Shown piece by piece: positions 1 through 8,995 of a stretch of DNA of 64,000 bases; the stretch's first letter is position 1, and each line of letters opens with the position of its first letter. The position numbers and the translations under genes were made by a program. Source of the stretch: an uncultured Clostridia bacterium (GTDB lineage: Bacteria > Bacillota > Clostridia > Oscillospirales > Acutalibacteraceae). The notes below the pieces were generated by a model. It made no database searches and was not told the origin of the DNA. It was given only the letters and a program-made list of their open reading frames with translations. Location of the stretch: NCBI GenBank assembly GCA_947631855.1, contig CANRMX010000001.1, positions 1 through 64,000 on the forward strand, written 5' to 3'.

Positions 1-133
1 TTTTCAAGCATTCTCTTAGACGGCGTGCATGGTAAAAACGCACGCTTGGTTTACTGTCCGTTTATGTGAATGCTTGATTCTCACTAAAAATTGGATAGGA
101 CGCGTCGCAGCAGAAGACCAGCTGCGTTTTTCG

Positions 134-162
134 GTGCGCGGCTTCGGCTGCGCACTTTTTTT
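134..162 (+). terminator. Intrinsic terminator before the XRE gene
   Basis: A stem GTGCGC-G-GC with a TTCG loop and its complement (134-155) is followed by seven T (156-162). It either ends a transcript entering from the left edge or acts in the leader of the gene at 175. The 130 bases to its left show no convincing gene. Confidence 0.7.
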
Positions 163-174
163 ATTTGAAAGCGA

Positions 175-390
175 GTGAAAGGAATGAACGAGATCACCAG
201 TATTGCAGAATTGAGCGAGATCGCAAAGGCCCACCGTGTCCAGCAGGAGATCACCCAGGACGAGCTGGCCAGAAGCCTTGGCGTGACCCGCTCCGCCATC
301 AGCTATTTTGAAGCGAAGAAGTCCTTCCGTAAGTTTGACGACCTGCTGGCGCTGATCCATGCGCTGGGGTTGAAACTCTACCTTAAATAG
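175..390 (+). CDS. XRE/HipB-like helix-turn-helix regulator
   Basis: This is a 71-residue protein that is almost entirely one XRE-type helix-turn-helix. The segment with ITQDELARSLGVTRSAISYFE has the typical helix-turn-helix pattern, and the end GLKLYLK resembles HipB-type antitoxin repressors. It should bind DNA as a dimer in the cytoplasm. No HipA-like or RelE-like toxin gene is adjacent, so an antitoxin role is not supported by context. The start could be GTG 175 or ATG 184; GTG fits better because the AAAGGA before ATG 184 lies directly against it. A terminator sits just upstream and a dispersed repeat follows downstream. Confidence 0.75.
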   Translation: MKGMNEITSIAELSEIAKAHRVQQEITQDELARSLGVTRSAISYFEAKKSFRKFDDLLALIHALGLKLYLK

Positions 391-428
391 TTGAGCCGCC
401 CGCGCCTGGTTCCCCTAAGCCGTATCAC

Positions 429-463
429 AGTGCCTCCCTCCGCCGCAGGCGGAGGGAGGCACT
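429..463. repeat. Perfect 16-bp inverted repeat (hairpin)
   Basis: The arm AGTGCCTCCCTCCGCC (429-444) and its exact reverse complement (448-463) flank a 3-base loop. A relative (AGTGCCTCTCC / GGGGAGGCACT) lies at 29589-29614. There is no T-run on the plus side, so this looks like a mobile or REP-like hairpin, not an ordinary terminator. Confidence 0.75.
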
Positions 464-474
464 AGAAGAAAATA

Positions 475-530
475 AATTCCGCGATAGGGGCAGTTGTTTC
501 CAGCACGCACCAGCGCGCCATGAGCGCGCG
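475..530 (-). repeat. Dispersed intergenic repeat, copy A (core only)
   Basis: Read on the minus strand, this has the core GCTGGTGCGTGCTGGAAACA, then about 12 variable bases, then CGCGGAATT. It matches the other copies near 26.1, 26.4, 29.5 and 37.5 kb. It lies in the 337-base gene-free stretch between the XRE gene and the purine permease. The following 530-600 are very GC-rich CGCG tracts followed by an AT-rich run, with no gene. Confidence 0.65.
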
Positions 531-602
531 CTCCGCGACTTGGCCCGCGCGGCCACGCGCGCGCGTGTTTGAAATTTTTGTAAATTTTTTGTGACAGAAA
601 AC

Positions 603-631
603 TTGATTTTTGCGGCAGGAACGAGTATACT
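603..631 (+). promoter_or_regulatory. Promoter of the purine permease
   Basis: TTGATT (603-608) and TATACT (626-631) are separated by 17 bases. Downstream is an imperfect inverted repeat, CCCTAT..TTTTAC (about 652-667) against GTAAAA..ATAGGG (about 681-697), which could be an operator or a leader hairpin. Confidence 0.6.
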
Positions 632-727
632 GTGATTGTCAAAGGCGACCCTATTTTGTTTTACATACGCATGTGCACGGAGTAAAATGAAGATAGGGAA
701 ATTTTATTTTACAGGAGTGTGAATGCT

Positions 728-2152
728 TTGGACAAGTTCTTCAAACTGAAAGAACACGGTACGACCGTCCGCACGGAGATCACCGCCGGTATCACCACGT
801 TTATGGCGATGGCCTATATCCTGATGGTGAACGCCGGGATGTTCTCCGACCCCTTCGGCGATGGTTCTCAGCCTCTGGGCGTGAGCTATGGGGCAATCTA
901 CATCGCCACCGCCATTTCCGCCGTTGTGGGCACGCTGCTCATCGGCCTGCTGGCCAACCTGCCGCTGGCGCAGGCTTCCGGCATGGGGCTGAACGCCTAT
1001 TTCGTGTACACTGTGTGCGTGGGGCTGGGCCTCTCCTATGCAAATGCCCTGGTACTGGTGCTGGTGGACGGCCTGGTGTTTGTGCTGCTCACGGTCACCG
1101 GCCTGCGCAAGCTGATCTTTGACGCCATTCCCAAGGCGGTGAAGGCGGCTATCTCCGCCGGTATCGGCCTGTTTATCGCTTTCATCGGCCTGCAGAACGC
1201 AGGCATCGTGGTGGCGGACGCCTCCACCAAGGTGAATCTGGCTTCCTTCAACGTCTTCACCGGCAGCGCCACCTGGGCCACCATCTTCCCGCTGCTGCTG
1301 ACCGTGCTGACGGTGTTCGCCATCGGCGCCATGTCCAAGCTGAAAGTGCGCGGCGCGGTGCTGTGGGGCATCCTGGGCGGCAGCGTGGTCTACTATGTGG
1401 TGGGCCTGATCACCGTTCCGGATTTCTATGCCACTGCGGTGGCGCCCAATCTCACGTCCGATTTCTTCGGCGCCTTCAAGGCTTTCGGCTCCGAGGCGTT
1501 CCTGAAGGTCTTCACCGAGGGCTTTAACTTCTCCGCATACATCCAGGCCAACGGGGCCGGCGCGTTCATCGTCATGTTCCTGACGACCATGCTGGCTTTC
1601 TGCATGGTGGATATGTTCGACACTATGGGCACCCTGTATGGCGCCTGCGCCGCCGGCAATATGCTGACGAAAGAGGGCGACGTGCCCAACATGAACAAGG
1701 CCATGCTGGCCGATGCCGTGGCGACCTGCACCGGTTCTGTCTGCGGCACCTCCACCGTCACCACCTTCGTGGAGTCCTCCGCAGGCGTGGCCGAGGGCGG
1801 CCGTACGGGCCTGACCTCCGTGACGACGGCGGCTCTGTTCTTCATCGCTATGTTCCTGGCCCCCGTGGCCCAGCTGATCCCCACCTATGCCTGCGCCGCC
1901 GCCCTGATCTATGTGGGCGTGCTGATGATGGGCAACGTGCGCAATGTGGATTGGTCCGATCCGGCCGCCGCCGTGGTGGGCTTCCTCACCGTGGCCATGA
2001 TGCCCCTGACCTACAACATCTCCTATGGCATCGCCTTTGGCCTGATCTCCTACATCTTCATCAAGATCTTTACCGGGAAGATCAAGGAAGTTAACGCGGG
2101 CACCTGGATCATTGGGATCCTCTTCACCCTGATGTTCTTCCTCACCCGCTAA
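728..2152 (+). CDS. NCS2 family (AzgA-type) purine permease
   Basis: This is a 474-residue polytopic membrane protein of the AzgA-like branch of the nucleobase-cation symporters, expected to import hypoxanthine, guanine or adenine with protons. The start MDKFFKLKEHGTTVRTEI and the segment ITAGITTFMAMAYIL are hallmarks of the family, as is the region around VDMFDTMGTLYG. Length is normal. I prefer TTG 728 over GTG 719: GTG lies one base from the Shine-Dalgarno AGGAG (713-717), while TTG gives the usual family N-terminus, although its spacing of ten is rather long. No purine riboswitch was recognised in the leader. It is probably monocistronic, with a terminator directly downstream. Confidence 0.9.
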   Translation: MDKFFKLKEHGTTVRTEITAGITTFMAMAYILMVNAGMFSDPFGDGSQPLGVSYGAIYIATAISAVVGTLLIGLLANLPLAQASGMGLNAYFVYTVCVGLGLSYANALVLVLVDGLVFVLLTVTGLRKLIFDAIPKAVKAAISAGIGLFIAFIGLQNAGIVVADASTKVNLASFNVFTGSATWATIFPLLLTVLTVFAIGAMSKLKVRGAVLWGILGGSVVYYVVGLITVPDFYATAVAPNLTSDFFGAFKAFGSEAFLKVFTEGFNFSAYIQANGAGAFIVMFLTTMLAFCMVDMFDTMGTLYGACAAGNMLTKEGDVPNMNKAMLADAVATCTGSVCGTSTVTTFVESSAGVAEGGRTGLTSVTTAALFFIAMFLAPVAQLIPTYACAAALIYVGVLMMGNVRNVDWSDPAAAVVGFLTVAMMPLTYNISYGIAFGLISYIFIKIFTGKIKEVNAGTWIIGILFTLMFFLTR

Positions 2153-2181
2153 GCGGGCGGACGTCCGACTGAATCAAAATG

Positions 2182-2222
2182 CAGGAGCGGCGCGGTTTCG
2201 GCCATGCCGCCCCTGTTTTTTT
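2182..2222 (+). terminator. Terminator of the purine permease
   Basis: CAGG..GCGGC pairs with GCCGC..CCTG across a GC-rich loop (2182-2215). It is followed by seven T (2216-2222), 30 bases after the permease stop codon. Confidence 0.75.
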
Positions 2223-2245
2223 GTGGGGAATATGAAAAGCACCGT

Positions 2246-2490
2246 TTAGATCAATTGCAGTTCCATCTTCGCCACGGTATAGCGTACCTGCGCATACGGC
2301 CTCAGGCGAACCGTTTGAATGCCGAAGCTCTGGTACCACGCCCGCAGCCGGGTCGTGCTGCGGTCATGCCAAATTAGACGGCAGTGCGCAGGATATGCAG
2401 ACATTCCGGGCGCTGTTCTTTTTGGATCGCCGTGATCATAGCGCAACCCTTTTCTTGGGAAGATCCCTGTCGTTTTCCACCCCATTCTAT
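2246..2490 (-). pseudogene. Decayed GNAT acetyltransferase remnant
   Basis: On the minus strand, one frame encodes a stretch beginning with GCAMITAIQKEQRPECLHIL and stops after RTAV. Another frame then continues with RLRAWYQSFGIQTVRL and ends MELQLI. Together they resemble the C-terminal half of a GNAT N-acetyltransferase (a helix ending in a 'WYQSFGF'-like motif, then a strand ending in 'MEL'). A frameshift separates the two parts and no acceptable start or N-terminal half is present. The assignment rests on pattern only and is tentative. Confidence 0.4.
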
Positions 2491-2551
2491 CAGAGATCGT
2501 CCGCCTTGTCTACGGCTTGTCCTTGGCCGGATCGTCTCCGTGGCGGCACAC

Positions 2552-2579
2552 AAAAAGCCGGGAGCACACGCTCCCGGCC
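2552..2579 (-). terminator. Terminator of the SLH surface protein gene
   Basis: Read on the minus strand, GCCGGGAGC-GTGT-GCTCCCGGC (2557-2578) is followed by five T (2552-2556), just after the stop codon at 2597. Confidence 0.85.
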
Positions 2580-2596
2580 GTTTTGTTGGATGGGTT

Positions 2597-5500
2597 TTAC
2601 TTTTCGCCGAAACCTCTGTACAGGAAGGTCACGATCTGGCCGCGCTCGCACATCGTTTCGGGACTGAATGTGGTAGCGCTGGTGCCGTTGGTGATCTCCT
2701 GCTGCGCCGCCCACAGCACAGCCTCGGCGTACCATGTGCCGGCCTTCACGTCCGTGAAGGGATTCACCTGCGCAGGAGCGGGGGATTTTTCGGCCCGCCA
2801 CAGGAACATCGCTACTTCACAGCGCTTGCATCCCGCCTTGGGGCTGAAAGTCGTGGCACTGGTGCCGTTGGTGATCTTGTTTTCCACCGCCCACAGCACG
2901 GCCTTGTAGGAATCGTCGCTGGGGTGCACGTCGGTGAAGGGATTCACCGTGCTCACCGGCTCGGGAGAGCCCGCGGCCCGCCACAGGAACGTCACGACCT
3001 GCTCACGGGTGCAGATGCTCTTGGGGCTGAAGGTTGTGTCGCTGGTCCCGTTGGTGATTCCCTTTTCCACGGCCCACGCCACGGCGTCGGCGTAGTATTC
3101 GGTCTTCACCACATCGGTGAATTCCACCTTGGGCTGCTCCACCGGCTTTTCGGTGGGTTTGTCGGTAGGCTTGTCGGTAGGAGTCTCAGTAGGCTTCTCG
3201 GTGGGAGTCTCAGTCGGCTTAGAAGTCTCAGTGGGCTTAGAAGTCTCAGTGGGCTTAGAAGTCTCAGCGGGCTTGGAAGTCTCGGTAGGCTTGGAAGTCT
3301 CAGTGGGCTTAGAAGTCTCAGTGGGTTTGGAAGTCTCGGTGGGCTTGGAAGTCTCAGTAGGCTTGGTAGTCTCGGAAGGCTTAGAAGTCTCAGTGGGCTT
3401 GGAAGTCTCAGTGGGCTTGAAAGTCTCAGTGGGCTTGTCGGTAGGAGTCTCAGTCGGCTTAGAAGTCTCAGTGGGCTTGGAAGTCTCGGTAGGCTTGGAA
3501 GTATCAGTGGGTTTGGAAGTCTCGGTGGGCTTGGAAGTCTCAGTAGGCTTGGTAGTCTCGGAAGGCTTAGAAGTCTCAGTGGGCTTGGAAGTCTCAGTAG
3601 GCTTGGTAGTCTCGGAAGGCTTGGAAGTCTCAGTGGGCTTGGAAGTCTCAGCGGGCTTGGAAGTCTCAGCGGGCTTGGAAGTCTCGGTAGGCTTGGAAGT
3701 CTCGGTAGGCTTGGAAGTCTCGGTAGGCTTGGAAGTCTCGGTAGGCTTGGAAGTCTCGGTGGGCTTCTCAGTCGGTTGCGAACTTTCAGTGCTGGTAGGT
3801 GGTGCCGTCTCAGGCTCGGTATCCGGGCTGGTAGTGGATTCCTCGTCCTTCCCGGCGTCCGGGCTGGTAGGGGGGCTATCAGGCTTTTCTTCGTCCTGCT
3901 TGGAGTCCTCGGGCTTCTCAGTCGGTTGCGAAGTTTCAGGGCTGGTAGCAGGTGCCTTCTCCTGCTCGGTATCCGGGCTGGGAGAGGGATTGCCAGCCGG
4001 TTTCTTGTCCTGCTCTACAGACGGTTGCGATGTCTCGGGGCTGGCAGAAGGAGTCTTCTCAGGCTCGGTATCCGGGCTGGTAGTGGATTCCTCGTCCTTC
4101 CCGGTGTCCGGGCTGGTAGGGGGGCTATCAGGCTTTTCTTCGTCCTGCTTGGAGTCCTCGGGCTGCTCAGTCGGTTGCGATGTCTCAGTGCTGGCAGCAG
4201 GTGTCTTCTCAGGCTCGGGAGAGAGATCGGGCTGCGGAGAGGGCGTCGTTACCGGTTCCAAAGTGGGAGCGGTGGCCTCCACCGTCACTGTGCCGGAAAC
4301 GGGCTTGTAGTTCTCGCTGCTGGGAGTAAAGACCCAGGCCGCCTCGGTGGAGGTTTCGGTGATCTCCTGCTGGGGCTCGGCCCACGTCAGCTTGCCGCTG
4401 ACCGTCTCGCCGGTGAGGGAGCTGGTGAAGGTGAGCCCGCTCAGCGTCACGTCCTGCAGCTTCTGGCCGATCTCGGCGGGGCCCGCCGCAGGTGTGCCGC
4501 TGGCTTCCACGCTGGCGGCCACGACGGCGATACTGCCGTTGACTTTCGCCACCGTGTAGCGGCTGCCGCTGTTCACCGCGGCCTTGGCCTGATAGCTGTG
4601 CCCGGCGGCGACCTGCTCCTGAGCGCTGGTGACGGTCAGGCCGATGTCCTCGGGCGAGTCGTCGTTCACCAGGCCGTCCACGGTGTATTCGGCGGAGCAA
4701 AGATCCATGCTCTGGCCGTAGATCTTGGCGGCGTTGTCGGACACATTCACGGTCAGCTCACGGACGGGCACGGTGAGATGCACAGCGGGCTGCAAGATGT
4801 AGATATATTCACCATTGTACTGGCTGTAGGGGCTCGTGTTCTTGCCCAACTCATAATTCTGGCTGCCCGGGCCGCCAAAGACCTTCTCAGGATCCTTGAC
4901 AGTCAGTCTGATGGTGGGCATCCCATCAGGATTAATACTCAGAATTTTCGTGTAGTAGTTGTCGGGATTGACGGCGATCTCCAGATTGCTATAGTTGGCC
5001 GCAGCGGCGCGAACCGCCGGGTCGCCCAGATAGGGAATGGCTCTGACGGTGGCTCCGCCCCAGGCATAGCCGCCCTCGTCCCAATAGTACGCGCCCTTGG
5101 CGTTGGCGAACAGCGCCGCCAGATTCGTGGAGGAGTAGTCCACCACTTTCCTCTTAATAGTCAGGGTGGAATTCACATACGTCTTCGGCTCCTCCTGATC
5201 TTTCAGCGAGGCCCGCACGTCGTAGGTTCCGGCGTCCGTGGGCACGGTCTCCGTCCAGGCGGATTCATCCTCGCTGCCTTTGGGCCGATATTCCACCCGC
5301 ACTTTCTTGAGGTCCACCGGGGGCGTGTACGTGCCCTTTTCGGAGTAGGTGATTTCGGCATCCGCCAGCTTCTGGAGCTCATCCTCGGAGGGCTCCATGT
5401 CGGCGGAGGCGATCACAGTCACCTTGGCCGTGCCCTCCACGGCGGTGTAGTTGTCATCTTCCGGAGTGAAGGTGTACCAGGCCGTGACCCAGCCCAGGTA

Positions 5501-6526
5501 GGAATAGCAGTATTCGCCATGCTGCCACGTAAAGTCGCCGGGCACTTCCACACCCTGCTGATTCTTGAAGATGGCGTTGCGCTTTGCTTCGGAGAGGGGC
5601 TCGCCCGCCACCAGCGTGAACGTACTCTTCTCAGCATCCAGCACAGGCGTGGCAGGCTTGACCGTCAGGGTGGCAGTAGTGCTTGCCAGCTCGACATCAT
5701 AGTCTTCCAACTTGGGCTCGCCTTGCACGGTCAACTCGTAGGGGCCAACACCCTTGGAGCAAGCCTCCTTTGCCTCGGAGACAACCTCCAGTCCCAATTC
5801 CTCTGCAGTGTACTGCTTGCCGTTGGAACCTTTCAGCGTGACGTCTGCGGCGGTCAGTTCCTCGTCATACGCCTTGGTGGCGTTCTCCGGGGTCAGGGTG
5901 AGCTTTTCCTTGGAGATGTTCGCGGTGATGGTGATGGACCAGCCCACCCGGGCATCCTGTTCCATCAGCAGCAGGACGCCTTTTTGTTCACCGGCGCTCA
6001 CGTTGTCCTTCAAGGTGGCTTTCACCTGAATGGTGTCGCCGGTGTTCACGGAGTTGTCGCCTACAAAGGTATAGTTGAAGTCGCCGCCGCAGCCCAGGGC
6101 AAAGTGCAGGGGCGCGTTCTCCTCGGCGGATTCTTCTTGACCCCACTTGCCGAGCACGTCGCTGCGGTGCTTCTGGGTTTCCACGTTCTTGATGTCGAAC
6201 GTGATCTCCCGGGCGTCATCCGCAAGGGTGACCTCCTGGTCTACCTTCAGAATGCCGTTGACACTAGGTTCGTCGCCCGCTTCGTATTCCGATGCTTTCG
6301 TGTCGGTGACGGTGACGCCCTCCCGCGAGGAATCCGCCACAGTCACCGCAAAGGCGGCGCGGTAATCAACAAAGTTACTGCCAGTTTTCAAATCTCTCCA
6401 CGAGGTGGAGCTCCAGTCAATTTCTTCGGCGCCTCCTTCCGCCTGCACGGGGATAGCCCCCACAGCCGCGGAGAGCACCAGCGTCACTGCCAGCAGCAGC
6501 GAGGCCAATTTTTTGGTTGTTCTCAT
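2597..6526 (-). CDS. S-layer-homology surface protein with TETSKP repeat stalk
   Basis: This is a 1309-residue exported protein. The start at 6526 gives MRTTKKLASLLLAVTLVL followed by a typical signal peptide cut after VQA, and GGGAGGG sits eight bases upstream. The N-terminal 700 residues contain Ig-like and MBG-like modules (for example around residues 360-520 and 610-750). A Pro/Thr/Ser/Glu-rich segment follows, then about 200 residues of PTETSK hexapeptides (DNA about 3150-3775), which probably form an extended stalk. The last 180 residues hold three SLH domains, each with a FTDV and an ITNGT..TTFSP motif, which anchor such proteins to pyruvylated secondary wall polymer. The gene has its own promoter and terminator. 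The ligand is unknown; adhesion or a structural S-layer-associated role is likely. Confidence 0.85.
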   Translation of the reverse strand: MRTTKKLASLLLAVTLVLSAAVGAIPVQAEGGAEEIDWSSTSWRDLKTGSNFVDYRAAFAVTVADSSREGVTVTDTKASEYEAGDEPSVNGILKVDQEVTLADDAREITFDIKNVETQKHRSDVLGKWGQEESAEENAPLHFALGCGGDFNYTFVGDNSVNTGDTIQVKATLKDNVSAGEQKGVLLLMEQDARVGWSITITANISKEKLTLTPENATKAYDEELTAADVTLKGSNGKQYTAEELGLEVVSEAKEACSKGVGPYELTVQGEPKLEDYDVELASTTATLTVKPATPVLDAEKSTFTLVAGEPLSEAKRNAIFKNQQGVEVPGDFTWQHGEYCYSYLGWVTAWYTFTPEDDNYTAVEGTAKVTVIASADMEPSEDELQKLADAEITYSEKGTYTPPVDLKKVRVEYRPKGSEDESAWTETVPTDAGTYDVRASLKDQEEPKTYVNSTLTIKRKVVDYSSTNLAALFANAKGAYYWDEGGYAWGGATVRAIPYLGDPAVRAAAANYSNLEIAVNPDNYYTKILSINPDGMPTIRLTVKDPEKVFGGPGSQNYELGKNTSPYSQYNGEYIYILQPAVHLTVPVRELTVNVSDNAAKIYGQSMDLCSAEYTVDGLVNDDSPEDIGLTVTSAQEQVAAGHSYQAKAAVNSGSRYTVAKVNGSIAVVAASVEASGTPAAGPAEIGQKLQDVTLSGLTFTSSLTGETVSGKLTWAEPQQEITETSTEAAWVFTPSSENYKPVSGTVTVEATAPTLEPVTTPSPQPDLSPEPEKTPAASTETSQPTEQPEDSKQDEEKPDSPPTSPDTGKDEESTTSPDTEPEKTPSASPETSQPSVEQDKKPAGNPSPSPDTEQEKAPATSPETSQPTEKPEDSKQDEEKPDSPPTSPDAGKDEESTTSPDTEPETAPPTSTESSQPTEKPTETSKPTETSKPTETSKPTETSKPTETSKPAETSKPAETSKPTETSKPSETTKPTETSKPTETSKPSETTKPTETSKPTETSKPTDTSKPTETSKPTETSKPTETPTDKPTETFKPTETSKPTETSKPSETTKPTETSKPTETSKPTETSKPTETSKPTETSKPAETSKPTETSKPTETSKPTETPTEKPTETPTDKPTDKPTEKPVEQPKVEFTDVVKTEYYADAVAWAVEKGITNGTSDTTFSPKSICTREQVVTFLWRAAGSPEPVSTVNPFTDVHPSDDSYKAVLWAVENKITNGTSATTFSPKAGCKRCEVAMFLWRAEKSPAPAQVNPFTDVKAGTWYAEAVLWAAQQEITNGTSATTFSPETMCERGQIVTFLYRGFGEK
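3150..3775 (-). repeat. 18-bp tandem repeat encoding TETSKP
   Basis: Units of 18 bases (plus strand GAAGTCTCAGTGGGCTTG and close variants) repeat about 30 times in frame inside the SLH protein gene. PTDKPTE and PTEKPTE variants occur mainly at the 5-prime edge on the plus strand. Such arrays change length by slippage or recombination. Confidence 0.9.
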
Positions 6527-6661
6527 ATTGAGATCCCTCCCAAATGTTTGTTGTTTTGGTGCACGGATATCGGTCTTTCGGTGTTGCATGGTCTCCCGGG
6601 TTTCACCTCCCTGTGCGCCGATTGGCAGGCGATTGCAAAGCGCCTGTGCCCCTCGATACCT

Positions 6662-6690
6662 ATTATAGCGACGGGGGGGGTAAAAGTCAA
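6662..6690 (-). promoter_or_regulatory. Promoter of the SLH protein gene
   Basis: On the minus strand, TTGACT (6690-6685) and TATAAT (6667-6662) are spaced by 17 bases. The spacer contains a run of eight C. The predicted 5-prime leader is about 125 bases. Confidence 0.8.
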
Positions 6691-6737
6691 CGCCTTTTCC
6701 TGTTTTTCAAAAAGTTTTCGTGGCCTTTGACGGCCAA

Positions 6738-8963
6738 TCATTTCCGTTTCCGGGGCGCGGGTTTGCGGGTCTTGCGGTAGCAGTCGTCGCACAGCCGGCC
6801 CCGGTGGTGCAGGGGCAGGGCCTTGCCGCAGCGGTCGCAGAAGCGGATGTTGTTCCGCAGCCGGTAGAGCAGGATTTCGTTGATCTCCTCCGCCACCCGT
6901 TCCCGGCTCTCGTAGAGCTTGTCCTCGTCCACCGGGCAGTCGAAGGCGCGGGCGAAGGAATAGTACAGGTCCAGCTTTTTATAGTAGAGCTCCAGCGCGG
7001 GCAGGGTGGGGTCCTCCTCGGGGAAGCCGGGCTGCTCAATGGGCGCATCCTGCTGCCAGCGCTGCAGCAGATCGAAGAACAGCGCCCGCAGGGATTCCTC
7101 CGTTTCGTCGAAGGGGATGTTGGCCGCCCGCAGCTCCTGGTCTCTGGGGAGCAAAATCCCCATCTCCCGCATTTTGGTGATGAGGCTGATGTACCGGGAG
7201 ATATCCAGCTTGCGATAGGGCTCCACGGTGGGCATCCTGTTCCACTCGGTGAGCACCTCCAGCAGGTCGAAATCCACTTGCAGCACCAGATCGGAAAAGC
7301 CCACCACCGCATATTGCAGCGGCGGAACCACGGCCTGCAGCCCGGCGCGGATCAGGGGGAGATTCTGGATGGCCCCCACATAGCCCCGGTTGTACATGCC
7401 GTACCGCCCGGCCCGTCCGGCGATCTGCTGGATCTCCTCGGGTTTCAGTTCCCGGCGCTCGGCGCCATCGAATTTCTCGGTCTCCATGAAGATCACCCGG
7501 CGGATGGGGAGATTGAGCCCCATGCCGATGGCGTCGGTGGAGACGATATACTGCATCCTGCCCTCCAGGAAGCCTTCCATCTGCCGGCGGCGCGTGGCAT
7601 AGGGCAGGGCCCCATAGATGATGGCGGGCTCTTTGCCGTTTTGCCGCAGGTCCTCCGCCACGCTGAGCACCCCCACCTTGGAGAAGGTGATCAGAGCGTC
7701 CCCGGGCCGGATGCGCTCGTAATCCAGTGGCTGGCTCATGCACACCAGCGGCGTCTTCCGCTCGTGGAGCTGCACGGTGCAGCTGTCGCCGCAGCTTTCG
7801 ATGAGCCGCAGCAGGATATTTTTGGCCTCCGGCGCGGCGCACAGGTGGATCTCCGGCGACTGGATGCCCAAAATCGCCCGGGTCCAGGCATAGCCGCGGC
7901 TGGGGTCGGCGATCATCTGGCACTCGTCGATCACCGCCACGTCGTACCGGCGGGACAGGTCCAGCTTTTCCGCCGTGGCCGCCAGGTGGGTGTCGCCCTC
8001 CCGCATATCCGATTCCTCTCCCGTGGAGAGCCCGCAGGCCACCCCGGCGTCCAGCAGGGTCTCCTGGGCCTCCAGGGCCAGCAGGCGCAGCGGGGCCAGA
8101 TAGATGCCGTTGGCGGCGCGGATCAGATGCTGAAAGCCGATATAGGTCTTGCCCGTATTGGTGCCGCCCAGGTGCAGCACAAAGTTCCGGTGCATGGCCC
8201 GGGCCTGGGGATATTCGTCTTTGGGATTCAGGGCGATCAACAGCGACAGGCTGGAGCGGATGGCCTGGGGCACGTACCACACCGACCACACCGGGCCCAA
8301 ACCGTCGCTGAGCAGCTGCAGGGCAGGGAGATCCTCCCGGCGCAGCAGGGCGGTGAGATCGGCCTCGGGCTGGGCGGCGGCGAAGTCGCTGACCGCTCCG
8401 GCGGCCGCCGCATACAGCAGGTAGGGGTACCGGGCACAGACCTTCTTCGCCAGCATGGCGGTGGGATTCTCGCCCAGCCACGCCGCGGCCTGGACGAAAT
8501 TTTTGAGGACGCCCGGCAGCCGCTTGACTTCACACCGCTTCTCCAGCGCCAGCGCCTCGCCCAGCCAGGAGGACACCTGGGTCGTCCGCAGGCCGCGGCC
8601 CCGGGAGATCACCGGCATCCCGGCCAGCACCGCCCGGTGATAGTGCCCCGCCAGCAGCCATTCCCGGGAATCGTCCTTGTCCGCCGCGTTCCATGCGCTG
8701 GAAAGGGCCGCCGAGGCCCGCTCCACCGAGGACGCGAACCGGGTCATCACGCTTTCGCTCTGGGGAGAGGGCGCCGTCTGCTGCCCGGCGAACTGGGGGC
8801 TCCGCTCTGCGGTGAGCACGTCTTCTCTGTCCCACAGCCGGGTGGTGCGATCGCCGGAAGAGGCAAAGATGGGCTTGGGGAGGAGGTCCTTCATCAGCCG
8901 GTTTGTCCAGCCCCGCTGCTTGAGCCGGGCGGCGCTCCAATATTTTCCGCCGCTCTTTGCCAT
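6738..8963 (-). CDS. SUV3-like DExH-box RNA helicase
   Basis: This is a 741-residue cytoplasmic superfamily 2 helicase related to the mitochondrial degradosome helicase SUV3. Visible motifs are Walker A GGTNTGKT (about residue 275), the DExH-type box VIDECQM, motif V TDAIGMGLNLPI and motif VI QQIAGRAGRYG. The end carries two CxxC pairs (CDRCGK and CDDCYR), a likely zinc ribbon. SUV3-type enzymes unwind structured RNA using ATP for 3-prime to 5-prime decay. The start at 8963 is chosen because AAGGAGG lies seven bases before it and MAKSGGKYW begins there. The gene is single, divergent from the lactonase. The N-terminal 250 residues show no motif I recognise. Confidence 0.8.
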   Translation of the reverse strand: MAKSGGKYWSAARLKQRGWTNRLMKDLLPKPIFASSGDRTTRLWDREDVLTAERSPQFAGQQTAPSPQSESVMTRFASSVERASAALSSAWNAADKDDSREWLLAGHYHRAVLAGMPVISRGRGLRTTQVSSWLGEALALEKRCEVKRLPGVLKNFVQAAAWLGENPTAMLAKKVCARYPYLLYAAAAGAVSDFAAAQPEADLTALLRREDLPALQLLSDGLGPVWSVWYVPQAIRSSLSLLIALNPKDEYPQARAMHRNFVLHLGGTNTGKTYIGFQHLIRAANGIYLAPLRLLALEAQETLLDAGVACGLSTGEESDMREGDTHLAATAEKLDLSRRYDVAVIDECQMIADPSRGYAWTRAILGIQSPEIHLCAAPEAKNILLRLIESCGDSCTVQLHERKTPLVCMSQPLDYERIRPGDALITFSKVGVLSVAEDLRQNGKEPAIIYGALPYATRRRQMEGFLEGRMQYIVSTDAIGMGLNLPIRRVIFMETEKFDGAERRELKPEEIQQIAGRAGRYGMYNRGYVGAIQNLPLIRAGLQAVVPPLQYAVVGFSDLVLQVDFDLLEVLTEWNRMPTVEPYRKLDISRYISLITKMREMGILLPRDQELRAANIPFDETEESLRALFFDLLQRWQQDAPIEQPGFPEEDPTLPALELYYKKLDLYYSFARAFDCPVDEDKLYESRERVAEEINEILLYRLRNNIRFCDRCGKALPLHHRGRLCDDCYRKTRKPAPRKRK

Positions 8964-8995
8964 GGGGAGACCTCCTTTCCACCGTATTCCCAATC

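Noticed and set aside
3150-3775. CRISPR array
   Set aside because: The 18-bp units have no spacers and are in frame within a coding gene.
2384-6730. Plus-strand open frame of 1448 codons opposite the SLH gene
   Set aside because: It mirrors the minus-strand SLH protein: its Gly/Ser/Leu/Arg repeats are the antisense of the TETSKP repeat, it has no ribosome binding site, and the minus frame has a signal peptide and SLH domains.
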